From Achromobacter insuavis (GTDB taxonomy: Bacteria; Pseudomonadota; Gammaproteobacteria; Burkholderiales; Burkholderiaceae_B), in contig NZ_CADIJR010000015.1 in the NCBI RefSeq assembly GCF_902859645.1, forward strand, positions 33,447 through 97,446: a DNA stretch of 64,000 bases, in the 5' to 3' direction. A program made the translations under genes and the position numbers. Below are positions 1 to 7,361 of the stretch, piece after piece. A model generated the notes under the pieces. It had not been told where the DNA came from, made no database searches, and was given only the letters and a program-made list of their open reading frames with translations. Position 1 is the first letter of the stretch; each line of letters starts with the position of its first letter.

Positions 1-2
1 TG

Positions 3-74
3 GCCGACGCCGCCGACCAGACCGTGCTGGTCACGCCCGAGCTGGACGTGCCCAACGGCGCCCGGCTGACCTGA
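3..74 (+). CDS. C-terminal fragment of an unidentified protein
   Basis: The third forward frame is open from the window edge to a TGA at 72-74 and reads ...QTVLVTPELDVPNGARLT. Its composition fits real coding sequence, and the neighbouring frames are arginine-rich shadows. Only 23 residues are visible, too few to name the family. The next gene, with its riboswitch leader, begins about 50 bases later, so this is the end of an upstream transcription unit. Confidence 0.45.
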   Translation, partial: ADAADQTVLVTPELDVPNGARLT

Positions 75-120
75 ACCTGAAAATTTCGCCCCGGCGCCCC
101 GCGCCCTTTGCTACACTGCA

Positions 121-301
121 AGCCTCCCTGGGGAGTAGCCTCTTCCGGCCCCGTCCGGAAGCGCCCGCGTCAACACTCTTGGCCCTTCTGGCCATGGCGC
201 CGGCAACCGACACGGTTTGGCGAGACCACGGACTTTTCCATAGCTTCTGACCGGGCGATATGGAAAGTCTGTGTGTTTCGCCCGGTCGGAGCCTCTCCCG
301 C
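121..301 (+). promoter_or_regulatory. yybP-ykoY type Mn2+ riboswitch leader of mntP
   Basis: The leader carries the hallmark GGGGAGTAGCC at 130-140, GTCAACA at 169-175 and TTGGCGAGACCA at 218-229, the conserved blocks of the yybP-ykoY manganese aptamer. That aptamer family typically precedes mntP. Downstream lie two interleaved hairpins. Hairpin A pairs 231-242 with 259-269. Hairpin B pairs GACCGGGCGA (249-258) with TCGCCCGGTC (278-287). The left arm of B sits in the loop of A, so the two probably compete. The likely Shine-Dalgarno GGAG (288-291) follows B directly. The family assignment is from motifs; the switching model is inference. Confidence 0.85.
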
Positions 302-865
302 ATGAACGCCCTTTCCACCCTCATCCTGGCCTTCGCCATGTCCACCGACGCCTTCGCCGCGGCGGTCGGCAAAGGCGCCGCCCTGCACAAGCCACGGCTG
401 TCCGAAGCGCTGCGCACCGGCGTGATCTTCGGCGTGATCGAAGCCATCACGCCCGTGATCGGCTGGGCGCTCGGCTCCATGGCCGCCCGCTTCGTGCAGG
501 ACTGGGACCATTGGATCGCCTTCGGCATGCTCTGTATCCTGGGCGCGATGATGATCCGCAACGGCCTGGGCGCCGACCACGAAGAAGCCGCGCCGGTCGG
601 CCGCCATTCGTTCTGGCTGCTGGCCGCCACCGGCTTCGCCACCAGCATCGACGCCATGGCCGTCGGCGTCAGCCTGGCCTTCATCGACAACAACATCGCC
701 GTCACCGCGCTGGCCATCGGCCTGGCGACCATGCTGATGGTGACCCTGGGCGTCATGATCGGCCGGCTGGTCGGCAACGTCGCCGGCAAGCGCGCCGAGG
801 TGCTGGGCGGCCTGGCGCTGATCGGCATCGGCGCCACCATCCTGTACGAGCACTTGAAGGCGTAA
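302..865 (+). CDS. mntP: MntP manganese efflux pump
   Basis: A 187-residue inner-membrane protein of the MntP family (DUF204) that exports Mn2+ and protects against manganese excess. It has about six hydrophobic segments, and the family-typical acidic sequence [11 protein letters not shown] near the N-terminus is echoed by [11 protein letters not shown] in the second half, a pseudo-repeat in which both Asp residues are conserved. The ATG at 302 is chosen over an in-frame ATG at 260 because it gives the usual family length, starts at the hydrophobic segment, and has GGAG ten bases upstream. The manganese riboswitch immediately 5' supports the function. A GC-rich hairpin follows the stop. Confidence 0.93.
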   Translation: MNALSTLILAFAMSTDAFAAAVGKGAALHKPRLSEALRTGVIFGVIEAITPVIGWALGSMAARFVQDWDHWIAFGMLCILGAMMIRNGLGADHEEAAPVGRHSFWLLAATGFATSIDAMAVGVSLAFIDNNIAVTALAIGLATMLMVTLGVMIGRLVGNVAGKRAEVLGGLALIGIGATILYEHLKA

Positions 866-868
866 GAC

Positions 869-898
869 GCGCGCCCGCCACACGCGTGGCGGGCGCGC
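869..898 (+). terminator. Hairpin after mntP
   Basis: A perfect 13-bp stem (869-881 with 886-898, tetraloop ACGC) begins three bases after the mntP stop. It lacks a clear U-tract (CCGATCTCTC follows), so it may be a weak intrinsic terminator or an mRNA 3'-end stabiliser. Confidence 0.6.
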
Positions 899-1072
899 CG
901 ATCTCTCGGAAAATAGCGGACGGAATGACCCCGATCGCGCCGTGGGATCGGGCTATCCTCACACGCTTGTTGCAGCGCATATGCATGATCCGCCCCTGCC
1001 CGGGCGCATCGGCGCGCCGCAGCGCCCGCCCGCGCGCCGGGCCGGGAACGACGCGAACAGGATGCTCCCCCC

Positions 1073-2296
1073 ATGGCCTTGAAACACTACCGCGACCTCG
1101 ACGTCCACGAAGCCGCGAAGGCCCGCATCCGGCTGGTGTTCCAGCACTTCGAGCGGGTCTGCGTCGCCTTCTCCGGCGGCAAGGACAGCTCCGTCACCCT
1201 GCACCTGGCGCTCGAGGTCGCGCGCGAAATGGGACGCGGCCCGGTGCACGCGGTCTTCATCGACCTCGAAGGCCAATACCAGGCCACCATCGCCCACGTC
1301 ACCGCCATGTTCGATCGCGCCGACGTCCACCCCTGGTGGATCTGCCTGCCGATCAACCTGCGCAACGCCTCGAGCCTGCGCGAACCCTACTGGTGCGCCT
1401 GGGAGCCCGGCCGCGAGGCCGACTGGATCCGGCCGCTGCCGCGGCATCCGTCCGTCATCAACGATCCCGGCTATTTCCCGTTCTACCGCCATCGCATGGA
1501 ATTCGAGGAATTCGTGCCCGAATTCAATCATTGGCTGGCGCGCGACGCGACCACCGCGTTCCTGGTCGGCATCCGTTCCGACGAATCGCTCAACCGCTAT
1601 CTCGCCGTCAAACGCCGCACCAAGAAATGCGCCTGGACGCCGCCCGGCGCGCACAAGCCGCTGGCCTGGAGCACCCGCGACAAGCAGCGCGACAACGCCG
1701 TCACCTTCTTCCCGATCTACGACTGGAAGTTCGAAGACCTGTGGCGCTACACCGGCGAAAACGGTCACGCCTACAACCGCCTCTACGACCAGATGCTGCG
1801 CGCCGGCGTGCCGTATTCGCAGATGCGCATCTGCCAGCCCTACGGCGACGACCAGCGCAAGGGGCTGGACCTGTTCCACAAGCTCGAACCCGCCACCTGG
1901 TTCCGCACGGTCAAGCGCGTACAGGGCGCCAACTACGCGGCGCGCTATTGCCGCCAGCGCTTCCTCGGCTATCGCGGCGGGCTGGGCCTGCCGCCCACCT
2001 TCGACACCTGGCGCCAGTACAGCCAGTTCCTGCTCGCCAGCATGCCCGTTGCGCTGCGCCAGGTGTACACGCGGCGCATCGACGTCTTCATCGCCTGGTG
2101 GGAACAGCGCGGCCATCCGCTGGCGATGTGGCCCGACGCCGGCATCCCCGACCTCGAGAATCGCAAGGTGCAGCCCTCCTGGCGCCGCATCGGCCTGTCG
2201 CTGCTCAAGCAGGACATGGCGCGCTCGCTGTCCTTCGGCCCGGCGCGCCGCGACATCGACAGCCTGCTTCCCGACCCGCACCGCTCCGCGCCATGA
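1073..2296 (+). CDS. IbrA/YbdN-like PAPS-reductase-fold protein
   Basis: A 407-residue protein of the phosphoadenosine-phosphosulfate reductase superfamily with the PP-loop SGGKDS at residues 34-39, which binds the nucleotide phosphates, and a long DUF3440-like C-terminal region. It resembles E. coli YbdN and IbrA. IbrA works with the ParB-like IbrB, known for activating eib genes, although the biochemical reaction is not established. Two genes downstream lies an IbrB homologue, so the partner is present. The stop overlaps the next ATG in an ATGA junction (2293-2296), indicating translational coupling. It is too long and lacks the context for an assimilatory sulfate reductase. Confidence 0.82.
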   Translation: MALKHYRDLDVHEAAKARIRLVFQHFERVCVAFSGGKDSSVTLHLALEVAREMGRGPVHAVFIDLEGQYQATIAHVTAMFDRADVHPWWICLPINLRNASSLREPYWCAWEPGREADWIRPLPRHPSVINDPGYFPFYRHRMEFEEFVPEFNHWLARDATTAFLVGIRSDESLNRYLAVKRRTKKCAWTPPGAHKPLAWSTRDKQRDNAVTFFPIYDWKFEDLWRYTGENGHAYNRLYDQMLRAGVPYSQMRICQPYGDDQRKGLDLFHKLEPATWFRTVKRVQGANYAARYCRQRFLGYRGGLGLPPTFDTWRQYSQFLLASMPVALRQVYTRRIDVFIAWWEQRGHPLAMWPDAGIPDLENRKVQPSWRRIGLSLLKQDMARSLSFGPARRDIDSLLPDPHRSAP

Positions 2297-2841
2297 CGCA
2301 TCCCCTGAAACACTACGATTTCCTGCTGCTGCGCTCATACGACGACGAGCCCGCCTTCTTCGCGCAGATGGGCCGGTTCTTCGCCAGCGCCACGGTGCGC
2401 CGCGACTGCGGCGGTTATCCCCTGAACGACAGTCCCCGGCACCGCTGGTTCATCGTCCGGCGGCATAACCATGCGCGCGTGCTCGGCTTCATCAGCATCG
2501 AACTGCAAAGCGGCACGGTGCGCATCCGCGACGGCTACATCCGCCCCGAAGCGCGCCAGCTCGGCCTGTTCCGGGCGCTGCGCCAGCGCGTGCTCGACTA
2601 CATCGACGACCTGGACCAGCCCTGCACCCTGCGCGTGCCCTGGCTCAGCGCCGCGCTGCTGCAACCATACGGCTTCCAGCCCCACACCAGCCGCGGCAAC
2701 TGGACCACCTTGAAAAGGAATGCGCATGCCACTTCTCGACAGCCTGGAGAACCGGGCCAGGATGCTGTTCAACGAACTGGACAGCCTGCCGATCCGGCAA
2801 CGGATCGAAGCCATCAACCGGATCCGCCTGTGCCTGCATGA
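2293..2841 (+). CDS. Unknown protein, possibly GNAT-like, between IbrA- and IbrB-like genes
   Basis: A 182-residue product starting in an ATGA overlap with the IbrA-like gene. The first about 140 residues look like a compact globular domain, with alternating strands such as FIVRRHNHARVLGFISIEL and the stretch RDGYIRPEARQLGLFRALRQRV. These recall an acetyltransferase (GNAT) fold with an acyl-CoA-binding turn, but I cannot confirm it. The last about 38 residues are low-complexity (Ser/Gln/Pro-rich) and are read out of frame over the start of the next gene, giving a 116-base overlap. Codon bias across that overlap matches the downstream gene, so the C-terminal tail may be an accidental read-through extension. 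Confidence 0.65.
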   Translation: MTHPLKHYDFLLLRSYDDEPAFFAQMGRFFASATVRRDCGGYPLNDSPRHRWFIVRRHNHARVLGFISIELQSGTVRIRDGYIRPEARQLGLFRALRQRVLDYIDDLDQPCTLRVPWLSAALLQPYGFQPHTSRGNWTTLKRNAHATSRQPGEPGQDAVQRTGQPADPATDRSHQPDPPVPA

Positions 2842-3361
2842 ACACAGCCCCTTCGCCGCCGAGCCGGTCGACTGCGTGCAATGGATCCCCGGCGAGGCCG
2901 TCGAAGCCAACGACTACAACCCCAACAGCGTCGCGCCGCCGGAAATGCGGCTGCTGGAGCTGTCGATCGAGGCCGACGGCTACACCCAGCCGATCGTCGC
3001 GCACCAGGCCGGCCCCGACCGCTACGTCGTCGTCGACGGCTTCCACCGCCAGCGCGTGGGCAAGAAGAAGGGCCCCATCCGCCAGCGCCTGCAGGGCTAT
3101 CTGCCCATCGTGGCGATCCGCCCCGGGCGCGCCGGCGCCGCCGACCGCATCGCCGCCACCATCCGCCACAACCGCGCCCGCGGCGTGCACGGCGTGATGC
3201 CCATGACCGACATCGTCGTGCGCCTGCTCCGTGCCGGCTGGAACGAGGCCGACATCGCCCGCCAGCTCGGCATGGACGACGACGAGGTCCTGCGCTTCAA
3301 ACAGGTGTCGGGCCTGCCCGAGCTGTTTCTCGATCATCGCTATTCGCGCTCCTGGGACTGA
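2726..3361 (+). CDS. IbrB/YbdM-like ParB-domain protein
   Basis: A 211-residue protein with a ParB/sulfiredoxin-type domain (YVVVDGFHRQRVG, with DGFHR at residues 104-108) followed by a helix-turn-helix-like segment (WNEADIARQLGMDDDEVLRFK). It resembles E. coli YbdM and IbrB. ParB/Srx folds can bind or hydrolyse nucleotides and interact with DNA, and IbrB acts together with IbrA. The second ATG (2726) is preferred because AAAAGGA lies six bases upstream; the ATG at 2720 would have no spacer. It shares 116 bases with the preceding gene and converges on the histidine kinase gene, overlapping its 3' end by 65 bases. Confidence 0.8.
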   Translation: MPLLDSLENRARMLFNELDSLPIRQRIEAINRIRLCLHEHSPFAAEPVDCVQWIPGEAVEANDYNPNSVAPPEMRLLELSIEADGYTQPIVAHQAGPDRYVVVDGFHRQRVGKKKGPIRQRLQGYLPIVAIRPGRAGAADRIAATIRHNRARGVHGVMPMTDIVVRLLRAGWNEADIARQLGMDDDEVLRFKQVSGLPELFLDHRYSRSWD

Positions 3362-4562
3362 CGCCGGCGGCCAGCGGCACGCTCAGGCGGCAGCGCAGGC
3401 CCGCGCCCGGCGCCGACTCCAGCGCCAGCGTGCCGCCGTGGCGTCGCGCGATGGCGGCCACGATCGACAGCCCCAGCCCCGCGCCCTCGCCCTGGCGCCC
3501 GCCGCGCCAGAAAGGTTCCACCGCCTGCGCGCATTGCGCCGGGGTCAGCCCCGGCCCGCGGTCGCGCACCGTCACCACCAGGTCGGCCGCCACGACCGAG
3601 ACGCGGACCTCGACCTCGGCCTGCGCCGGCGAATACTTGAGCGCGTTGTCCACCAGATTGCGCACCGCGCAATCCAGCAGCGCATCCGGCAGCGCCGCCC
3701 AGGGCTGGCCGGCGGGCAGGTGCCAGCGCACCCGCGCGGGCTTGCGGCTGGCCACCCGCGCCAGCACCGCGAGCGCGTCGCAGGCCGCGTCGGCGCCGTC
3801 ATCGTCGGCGCGCGCCAGCATCAGCAGTTGCTCGATCAGGCGCTCCAGCCGCGCGGTGCCCTGCAGCGCATGGGCCACCGCCTGGCGGCTGGCCGCGTCC
3901 CCGACGGTCGCCGGCAAGCGTTCCAGCACCTGCAGGTGCGCCTTGATGGCCGTCACCGGCGAACGCATCTCGTGCGCCGCGTGGTCCGAGAAATGCCGTT
4001 CGCGCAGCAGCATGTCCGCCATGCGCCGCGACAGGCGCGCCAGGCCCTGGCCGACGCCGAACCACAGCAGCCCGACCCCCACCAGCAGGCCGGCCACGCC
4101 GGGCAGCAGCGCCATCCAGGCCATCTGCCGGTGCAGGGCCGCGCGGATGTCCATGCGGCCGGCCGTGGCGATGCGCACCCCGTCGCGTTCGATGGCGTAG
4201 GTGCGCCACGGGCCGCCAGCGTGCGCGAGCAGGCCGAACCCCAGCGGCGCGCCATCCAGCGCCGGCCCGCCCGGCGCCCGCGCCCGCGCCGGCGCGTCGC
4301 CGGCAGGTCCGCTGACTTCGCAAGCCAGGCCATCGCACAACGGCAGGCCGACCGCGGCCGCCATCTCCACGGCGTCTTCCCGCGGCGCGCGCGGCCATTG
4401 CGTCATCAGCCGCGCCACCATCACCGCCGATGCCGCCAGCCGCGAATCCAGGGCCGCGTCCAGCTCGGCGCTGGCATGCTGGAACGCCCACAGCGTGACG
4501 GCGCCGCCGAACACCAGCCAGACCGCGCCCAGCAGCAGCAACAGGCGGGCGCGCAGGCTCAT
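3297..4562 (-). CDS. Sensor histidine kinase (QseC/PmrB-like)
   Basis: A 421-residue inner-membrane kinase. It has a first transmembrane helix at about residues 7-29, a periplasmic sensor of about 115 residues, a second helix at about 148-170 and a short linker. The phospho-accepting His197 lies in SDHAAHEMRSPVTAIK. The ATPase domain has an N-box (NLVDNALKYS), a G1 box (DRGPGL) and a G2 box (GAGLGLS). Its ATG overlaps the stop of the response regulator gene by four bases, so the two are co-transcribed. The signal is unknown. The C-terminal tail (after about residue 400) runs into the convergent IbrB-like gene and is Arg/Ser/Pro-rich, unlike a conserved domain. Confidence 0.9.
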   Translation of the reverse strand: MSLRARLLLLLGAVWLVFGGAVTLWAFQHASAELDAALDSRLAASAVMVARLMTQWPRAPREDAVEMAAAVGLPLCDGLACEVSGPAGDAPARARAPGGPALDGAPLGFGLLAHAGGPWRTYAIERDGVRIATAGRMDIRAALHRQMAWMALLPGVAGLLVGVGLLWFGVGQGLARLSRRMADMLLRERHFSDHAAHEMRSPVTAIKAHLQVLERLPATVGDAASRQAVAHALQGTARLERLIEQLLMLARADDDGADAACDALAVLARVASRKPARVRWHLPAGQPWAALPDALLDCAVRNLVDNALKYSPAQAEVEVRVSVVAADLVVTVRDRGPGLTPAQCAQAVEPFWRGGRQGEGAGLGLSIVAAIARRHGGTLALESAPGAGLRCRLSVPLAAGVSPRSANSDDRETARAGPTPV

Positions 4563-5224
4563 GGCGCCGGCATCCCCAGGCGGTAGCCCCAGCCGCGCAC
4601 CGTCTCGATCAGGTCGGCGCCCAGCTTGCGGCGCAGCTTGTGGATGTGCACGTTGACCGCGTTGCTCTCGACCCGGTCGTCAAAGCCATACAGGCTGTCG
4701 CGCAGCTGGTCCATGGTGAGGATCTGCCCGGGATGCTGCAGCAGGGTCTTGAGCAGCGCCAGCTCGCGCCGCTGCAGCGTGACGCGCCGGCCGTCGCACA
4801 GCACTTCGCCGCGCGACAGGAACAGGGTCAGGCGGCCGTGGTCGATGCGGTCGGCGCCATGGCCGGCGGCGCGCCGTATCAGCGCCTGCAGCCGCGCGCC
4901 CAGTTCGTCCAGGTCGAACGGCTTGAGGACGTAGTCGTCGGCGCCCGCGCGCAGGGCGCCGACGCGCTGCGCCACCCCCGACCGGGCGCTGAGCACCAGC
5001 ACCGGCAGGTTCTGGCGCCGCGCGCGCCATTTCGCCAGCAGCGTCACGCCGTCGCCGTCGGGCAGGCCCAGGTCCAGCACACAAGCGCTGACGTGGGAGG
5101 TCTGCACCGCCAGGTCGGCCTGCCGCAGATCGCCGACCGCATCGACCACGAAGCCCTGCAACCCCAGGCCGGCCTGCACCGCCAGGGCGATGGAGGCGTC
5201 ATCCTCGACCAACAAAATCCGCAT
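4559..5224 (-). CDS. OmpR-family response regulator (QseB/PmrA-like)
   Basis: A 221-residue regulator with a receiver domain (acidic pair E7/D8/D9, phospho-acceptor Asp51 in VLDLGLPDGDG, Ser79, Lys101 in DYVLKPF) and an OmpR-type winged-helix DNA-binding domain (TVRGWGYRLG near the end). The start at MRILLVEDD is the canonical receiver start; a longer in-frame extension to 5281 would run through the AT-rich promoter. It is the first gene of an operon with the kinase and diverges from the TauE-type gene. A 6+6+6 inverted repeat at 5253-5270 in the shared promoter is a candidate autoregulatory site. Confidence 0.92.
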   Translation of the reverse strand: MRILLVEDDASIALAVQAGLGLQGFVVDAVGDLRQADLAVQTSHVSACVLDLGLPDGDGVTLLAKWRARRQNLPVLVLSARSGVAQRVGALRAGADDYVLKPFDLDELGARLQALIRRAAGHGADRIDHGRLTLFLSRGEVLCDGRRVTLQRRELALLKTLLQHPGQILTMDQLRDSLYGFDDRVESNAVNVHIHKLRRKLGADLIETVRGWGYRLGMPAP

Positions 5225-5252
5225 GGCGGGCTCTCCGTTCCGGCGCGCTATA

Positions 5253-5270
5253 CTTATTTGAAGTAATAAG
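5253..5270. promoter_or_regulatory. Inverted repeat in divergent promoter
   Basis: CTTATT (5253-5258) and AATAAG (5265-5270) form a perfect inverted repeat with a six-base spacer in the AT-rich 69-base gap between the response regulator gene and the TauE-type exporter gene. Position and symmetry suggest an operator controlling one or both genes. The binding protein is unknown; the adjacent response regulator is the obvious candidate. Confidence 0.45.
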
Positions 5271-5293
5271 CTAATTGCCAAAAGTAATTAATC

Positions 5294-6088
5294 ATGATGA
5301 CCGCGACCCTGCTGGGACTGTGCATCGGTGTCTCCCTGGGCCTGACGGGCGCCGGCGGCGGCATCCTGGCCGTGCCCGCGCTGATGTTCGGACTGGGCCT
5401 GACGCTGACGCAGGCGGCGCCGGTGGCGTTGATCGCCGTGGGCATCGCGTCGGCGGTCGGCGCCCTGCAGGGCCTGATGCGCGGACTGGTGCGCTACAAG
5501 GCCGCCCTGTTGATGGCCGCGGTGGGCGCGCTGACCGCACCGGTGGGATTGTCGCTGGCGCGCCGCTTGCCGGCGCATTGGCTTAGTCTGACTTTTGCGG
5601 CGGTGATGCTGCTGGTGGCCGCGCGCATGGTGCAGCAGTCGCGCCGCCAGGCGCCGGCCCCGGGCGCGGCCGACGCCCCGCCCAAGGCCTGCCGCCTCTC
5701 GCCCGAGACCGGCCGCTTCGTCTGGAACCGCCTGACGGCCGCCACGCTCGGCGGCATCGGCGCCGTATCCGGCCTGTGCACCGGCATGCTCGGCGTGGGC
5801 GGCGGCTTCATCATCGTGCCGGCGCTGACGCACTTCAGCGACGCGCGCATGATCAGCATCGTCTCGACCTCGCTCATGGTGATCGCGCTGGTATCGGCCG
5901 CCACGGTCAGTTCCGCGCTGCTGCACGGCCTGACGCTCTCGGCCGCGCAATGGGCCTTCGTGGCGGCGGCCATCGCCGGCATGGCGGCCGGCCGCACGCT
6001 GGCGCCGCGCGTGCCGCAAGCGGTGCTGCAACGGGTGTTCGCCGCGGTCTGCGTGGTGGTCGCCGCCGTGCTCGCCTGGCGCGCCTGA
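5294..6088 (+). CDS. TauE/SafE-family anion exporter
   Basis: A 264-residue multi-pass inner-membrane protein of the TauE/SafE (DUF81) family, whose members export sulfite, sulfoacetate or related organosulfur anions. The two halves repeat the family signature: GLTGAGGGILAVPAL near residue 15 and GMLGVGGGFIIVPAL near residue 165. The paired ATG codons (5294, 5297) leave the exact start open by one residue. It is transcribed divergently from a two-component system across an inverted repeat, so that system may control it. Substrate cannot be read from sequence. Confidence 0.88.
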   Translation: MMTATLLGLCIGVSLGLTGAGGGILAVPALMFGLGLTLTQAAPVALIAVGIASAVGALQGLMRGLVRYKAALLMAAVGALTAPVGLSLARRLPAHWLSLTFAAVMLLVAARMVQQSRRQAPAPGAADAPPKACRLSPETGRFVWNRLTAATLGGIGAVSGLCTGMLGVGGGFIIVPALTHFSDARMISIVSTSLMVIALVSAATVSSALLHGLTLSAAQWAFVAAAIAGMAAGRTLAPRVPQAVLQRVFAAVCVVVAAVLAWRA

Positions 6089-6631
6089 CGCCCGTCCGGC
6101 GCCCCACCCGGGCGCCCTGCGGCGCCCCGGGATCGCCCGCGCTTTCCTGACACCGCTTCCCCGAGCGCCCCGCCTGGGCGCCGCGCCCCGGCACCGCCGC
6201 GGCTTCCGATCTGATGCGAGTTAACGCTCAGATAATCCGGACCATGCAAGATGGCCAGCATGACGGAAATATCTCATATCCCTCTGCACGCGTGGCGCTC
6301 GAGCGCGGCCCCGCCCGCCTGGCCTGGCTTCATGCTCGCCTCGCCGCATCCGCGCCCGCCGCCCGCGTTCACGCCACCCTTGGCCGACCCTTGTTCCGCC
6401 GCGTGAACAAGCGCCCCCACGCCGCGAGCGGCACATCCGCATCGCCGTCCCCGACGAACCGCGAAACGCCTCGACATTCCATGCGAATGAAATAGATCCC
6501 CTTTCGGGCGGAAGAAAAACCGGCGCCAAGCCGACCCATAATTTTCTGCGCCCGGCGCATCCGTTTTTTTCAACCACTGCGCGGCATCCAGCGCAGGCAA
6601 GCCCCCCCTCGGATATCAATAAGGACTATCC
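6089..6631 (+). other. Fimbrial operon upstream region, no gene seen
   Basis: About 540 bases without a convincing gene. A GC hairpin (6107-6116 with 6121-6131, one bulge) follows the TauE-type gene and may terminate it. Possible -10 elements are GATAAT at 6231-6236 and CATAAT at 6537-6542, neither with a good -35, compatible with activator-dependent transcription of the pilin gene. A 7-base C run (6602-6608) lies in the leader close to the pilin start. Open frames here have shadow-like composition. Confidence 0.5.
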
Positions 6632-7204
6632 ATGTTTAAGAAGACGCTCCTCGCCACCGCAACCACCGCCGCCCTCCTGGGCCCGGTCGCGGCGTTCGCC
6701 GCTGGTGATTTCGGCCAAGGCACCATCACGTTCACCGGCTCGGTCACCGAAGCGCCTTGCAGCATCACGGCCGCGGATTCCAACCTGGCCATCGATCTGG
6801 GCCAGGTCTCCAAGAAAGACCTGACCACCACAGGCAAGTTCTCCACCTCGGTGCCGATCAACGTCCACCTGATGGGGTGCACGTTTGACACGGATACCGG
6901 CACTAGCCCGAACCCGAACGGCAAGCTGTCGAAGATTGGCGTGACGTTCACTGGCGCCTCGACCACCCCGGCGTCGGGCTATCTCACCAACACCGGCAAT
7001 GCCGCCAACGTCGTGGTCCAGCTGCTCGACAAGGACAACAACACGCCGATCAAGATCGGCACCGCCCCGACGGCGGCGACCGCACAGCAGATGACGACTG
7101 GCAACGGCAACGTGCTGAACTTCTTCGCCCGCCTGATGGCGACCGGCGTGGGCGCCGCCGGCTCGGTCAACAGCTCGGTGACCTATACGTTGACGTATTT
7201 CTAA
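6632..7204 (+). CDS. Major fimbrial subunit (type 1-like pilin)
   Basis: A 190-residue chaperone-usher pilin. The signal peptide is cleaved near Ala24 (AAFAA|GDF). The mature protein begins with TITFTGSVTEAPCSI and contains the two pilin cysteines C43 and C83 that form the conserved disulfide, plus a C-terminal beta-strand ending TYTLTYF with the penultimate tyrosine recognised by the chaperone. It is exported to the periplasm and polymerised on the cell surface by donor-strand exchange. It is the first gene of a pilin-usher-chaperone operon; a hairpin follows it, which would favour high pilin expression over the downstream genes. Confidence 0.93.
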   Translation: MFKKTLLATATTAALLGPVAAFAAGDFGQGTITFTGSVTEAPCSITAADSNLAIDLGQVSKKDLTTTGKFSTSVPINVHLMGCTFDTDTGTSPNPNGKLSKIGVTFTGASTTPASGYLTNTGNAANVVVQLLDKDNNTPIKIGTAPTAATAQQMTTGNGNVLNFFARLMATGVGAAGSVNSSVTYTLTYF

Positions 7205-7238
7205 GCGGCCCGCCGCCGCGACTCCCCGCGCCCGAGAA

Positions 7239-7260
7239 CCCCGCCGCCCACGCGGCGGGG
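7239..7260 (+). terminator. Hairpin between pilin and usher genes
   Basis: A perfect 9-bp stem (7239-7247 with 7252-7260, loop CCAC) lies 35 bases after the pilin stop. It has no U-tract, so partial termination or processing and stabilisation of the pilin mRNA is more likely than full termination. Confidence 0.6.
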
Positions 7261-7361
7261 GTATCCGACGCCCTCCATTCCGTACCGAGGTGGCCGCGCC
7301 GCCACATCGCTGCCGAGGTTTTCCGGCAATCCCTGAGGCCGGAGATACGGCAAAAGACATC

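Noticed and set aside
271-2841. An 856-codon frame spanning mntP and the IbrA-like gene
   Set aside because: It is an arginine/proline-rich shadow of two better genes in other frames; only its last part (2293-2841) is taken as a gene.
6602-6608. Run of seven C before the pilin gene, considered as a phase-variable poly-C promoter like those of Bordetella fim genes
   Set aside because: Seven bases is too short and it lies about 25 bases before the start codon, inside the leader rather than between -10 and -35 positions.
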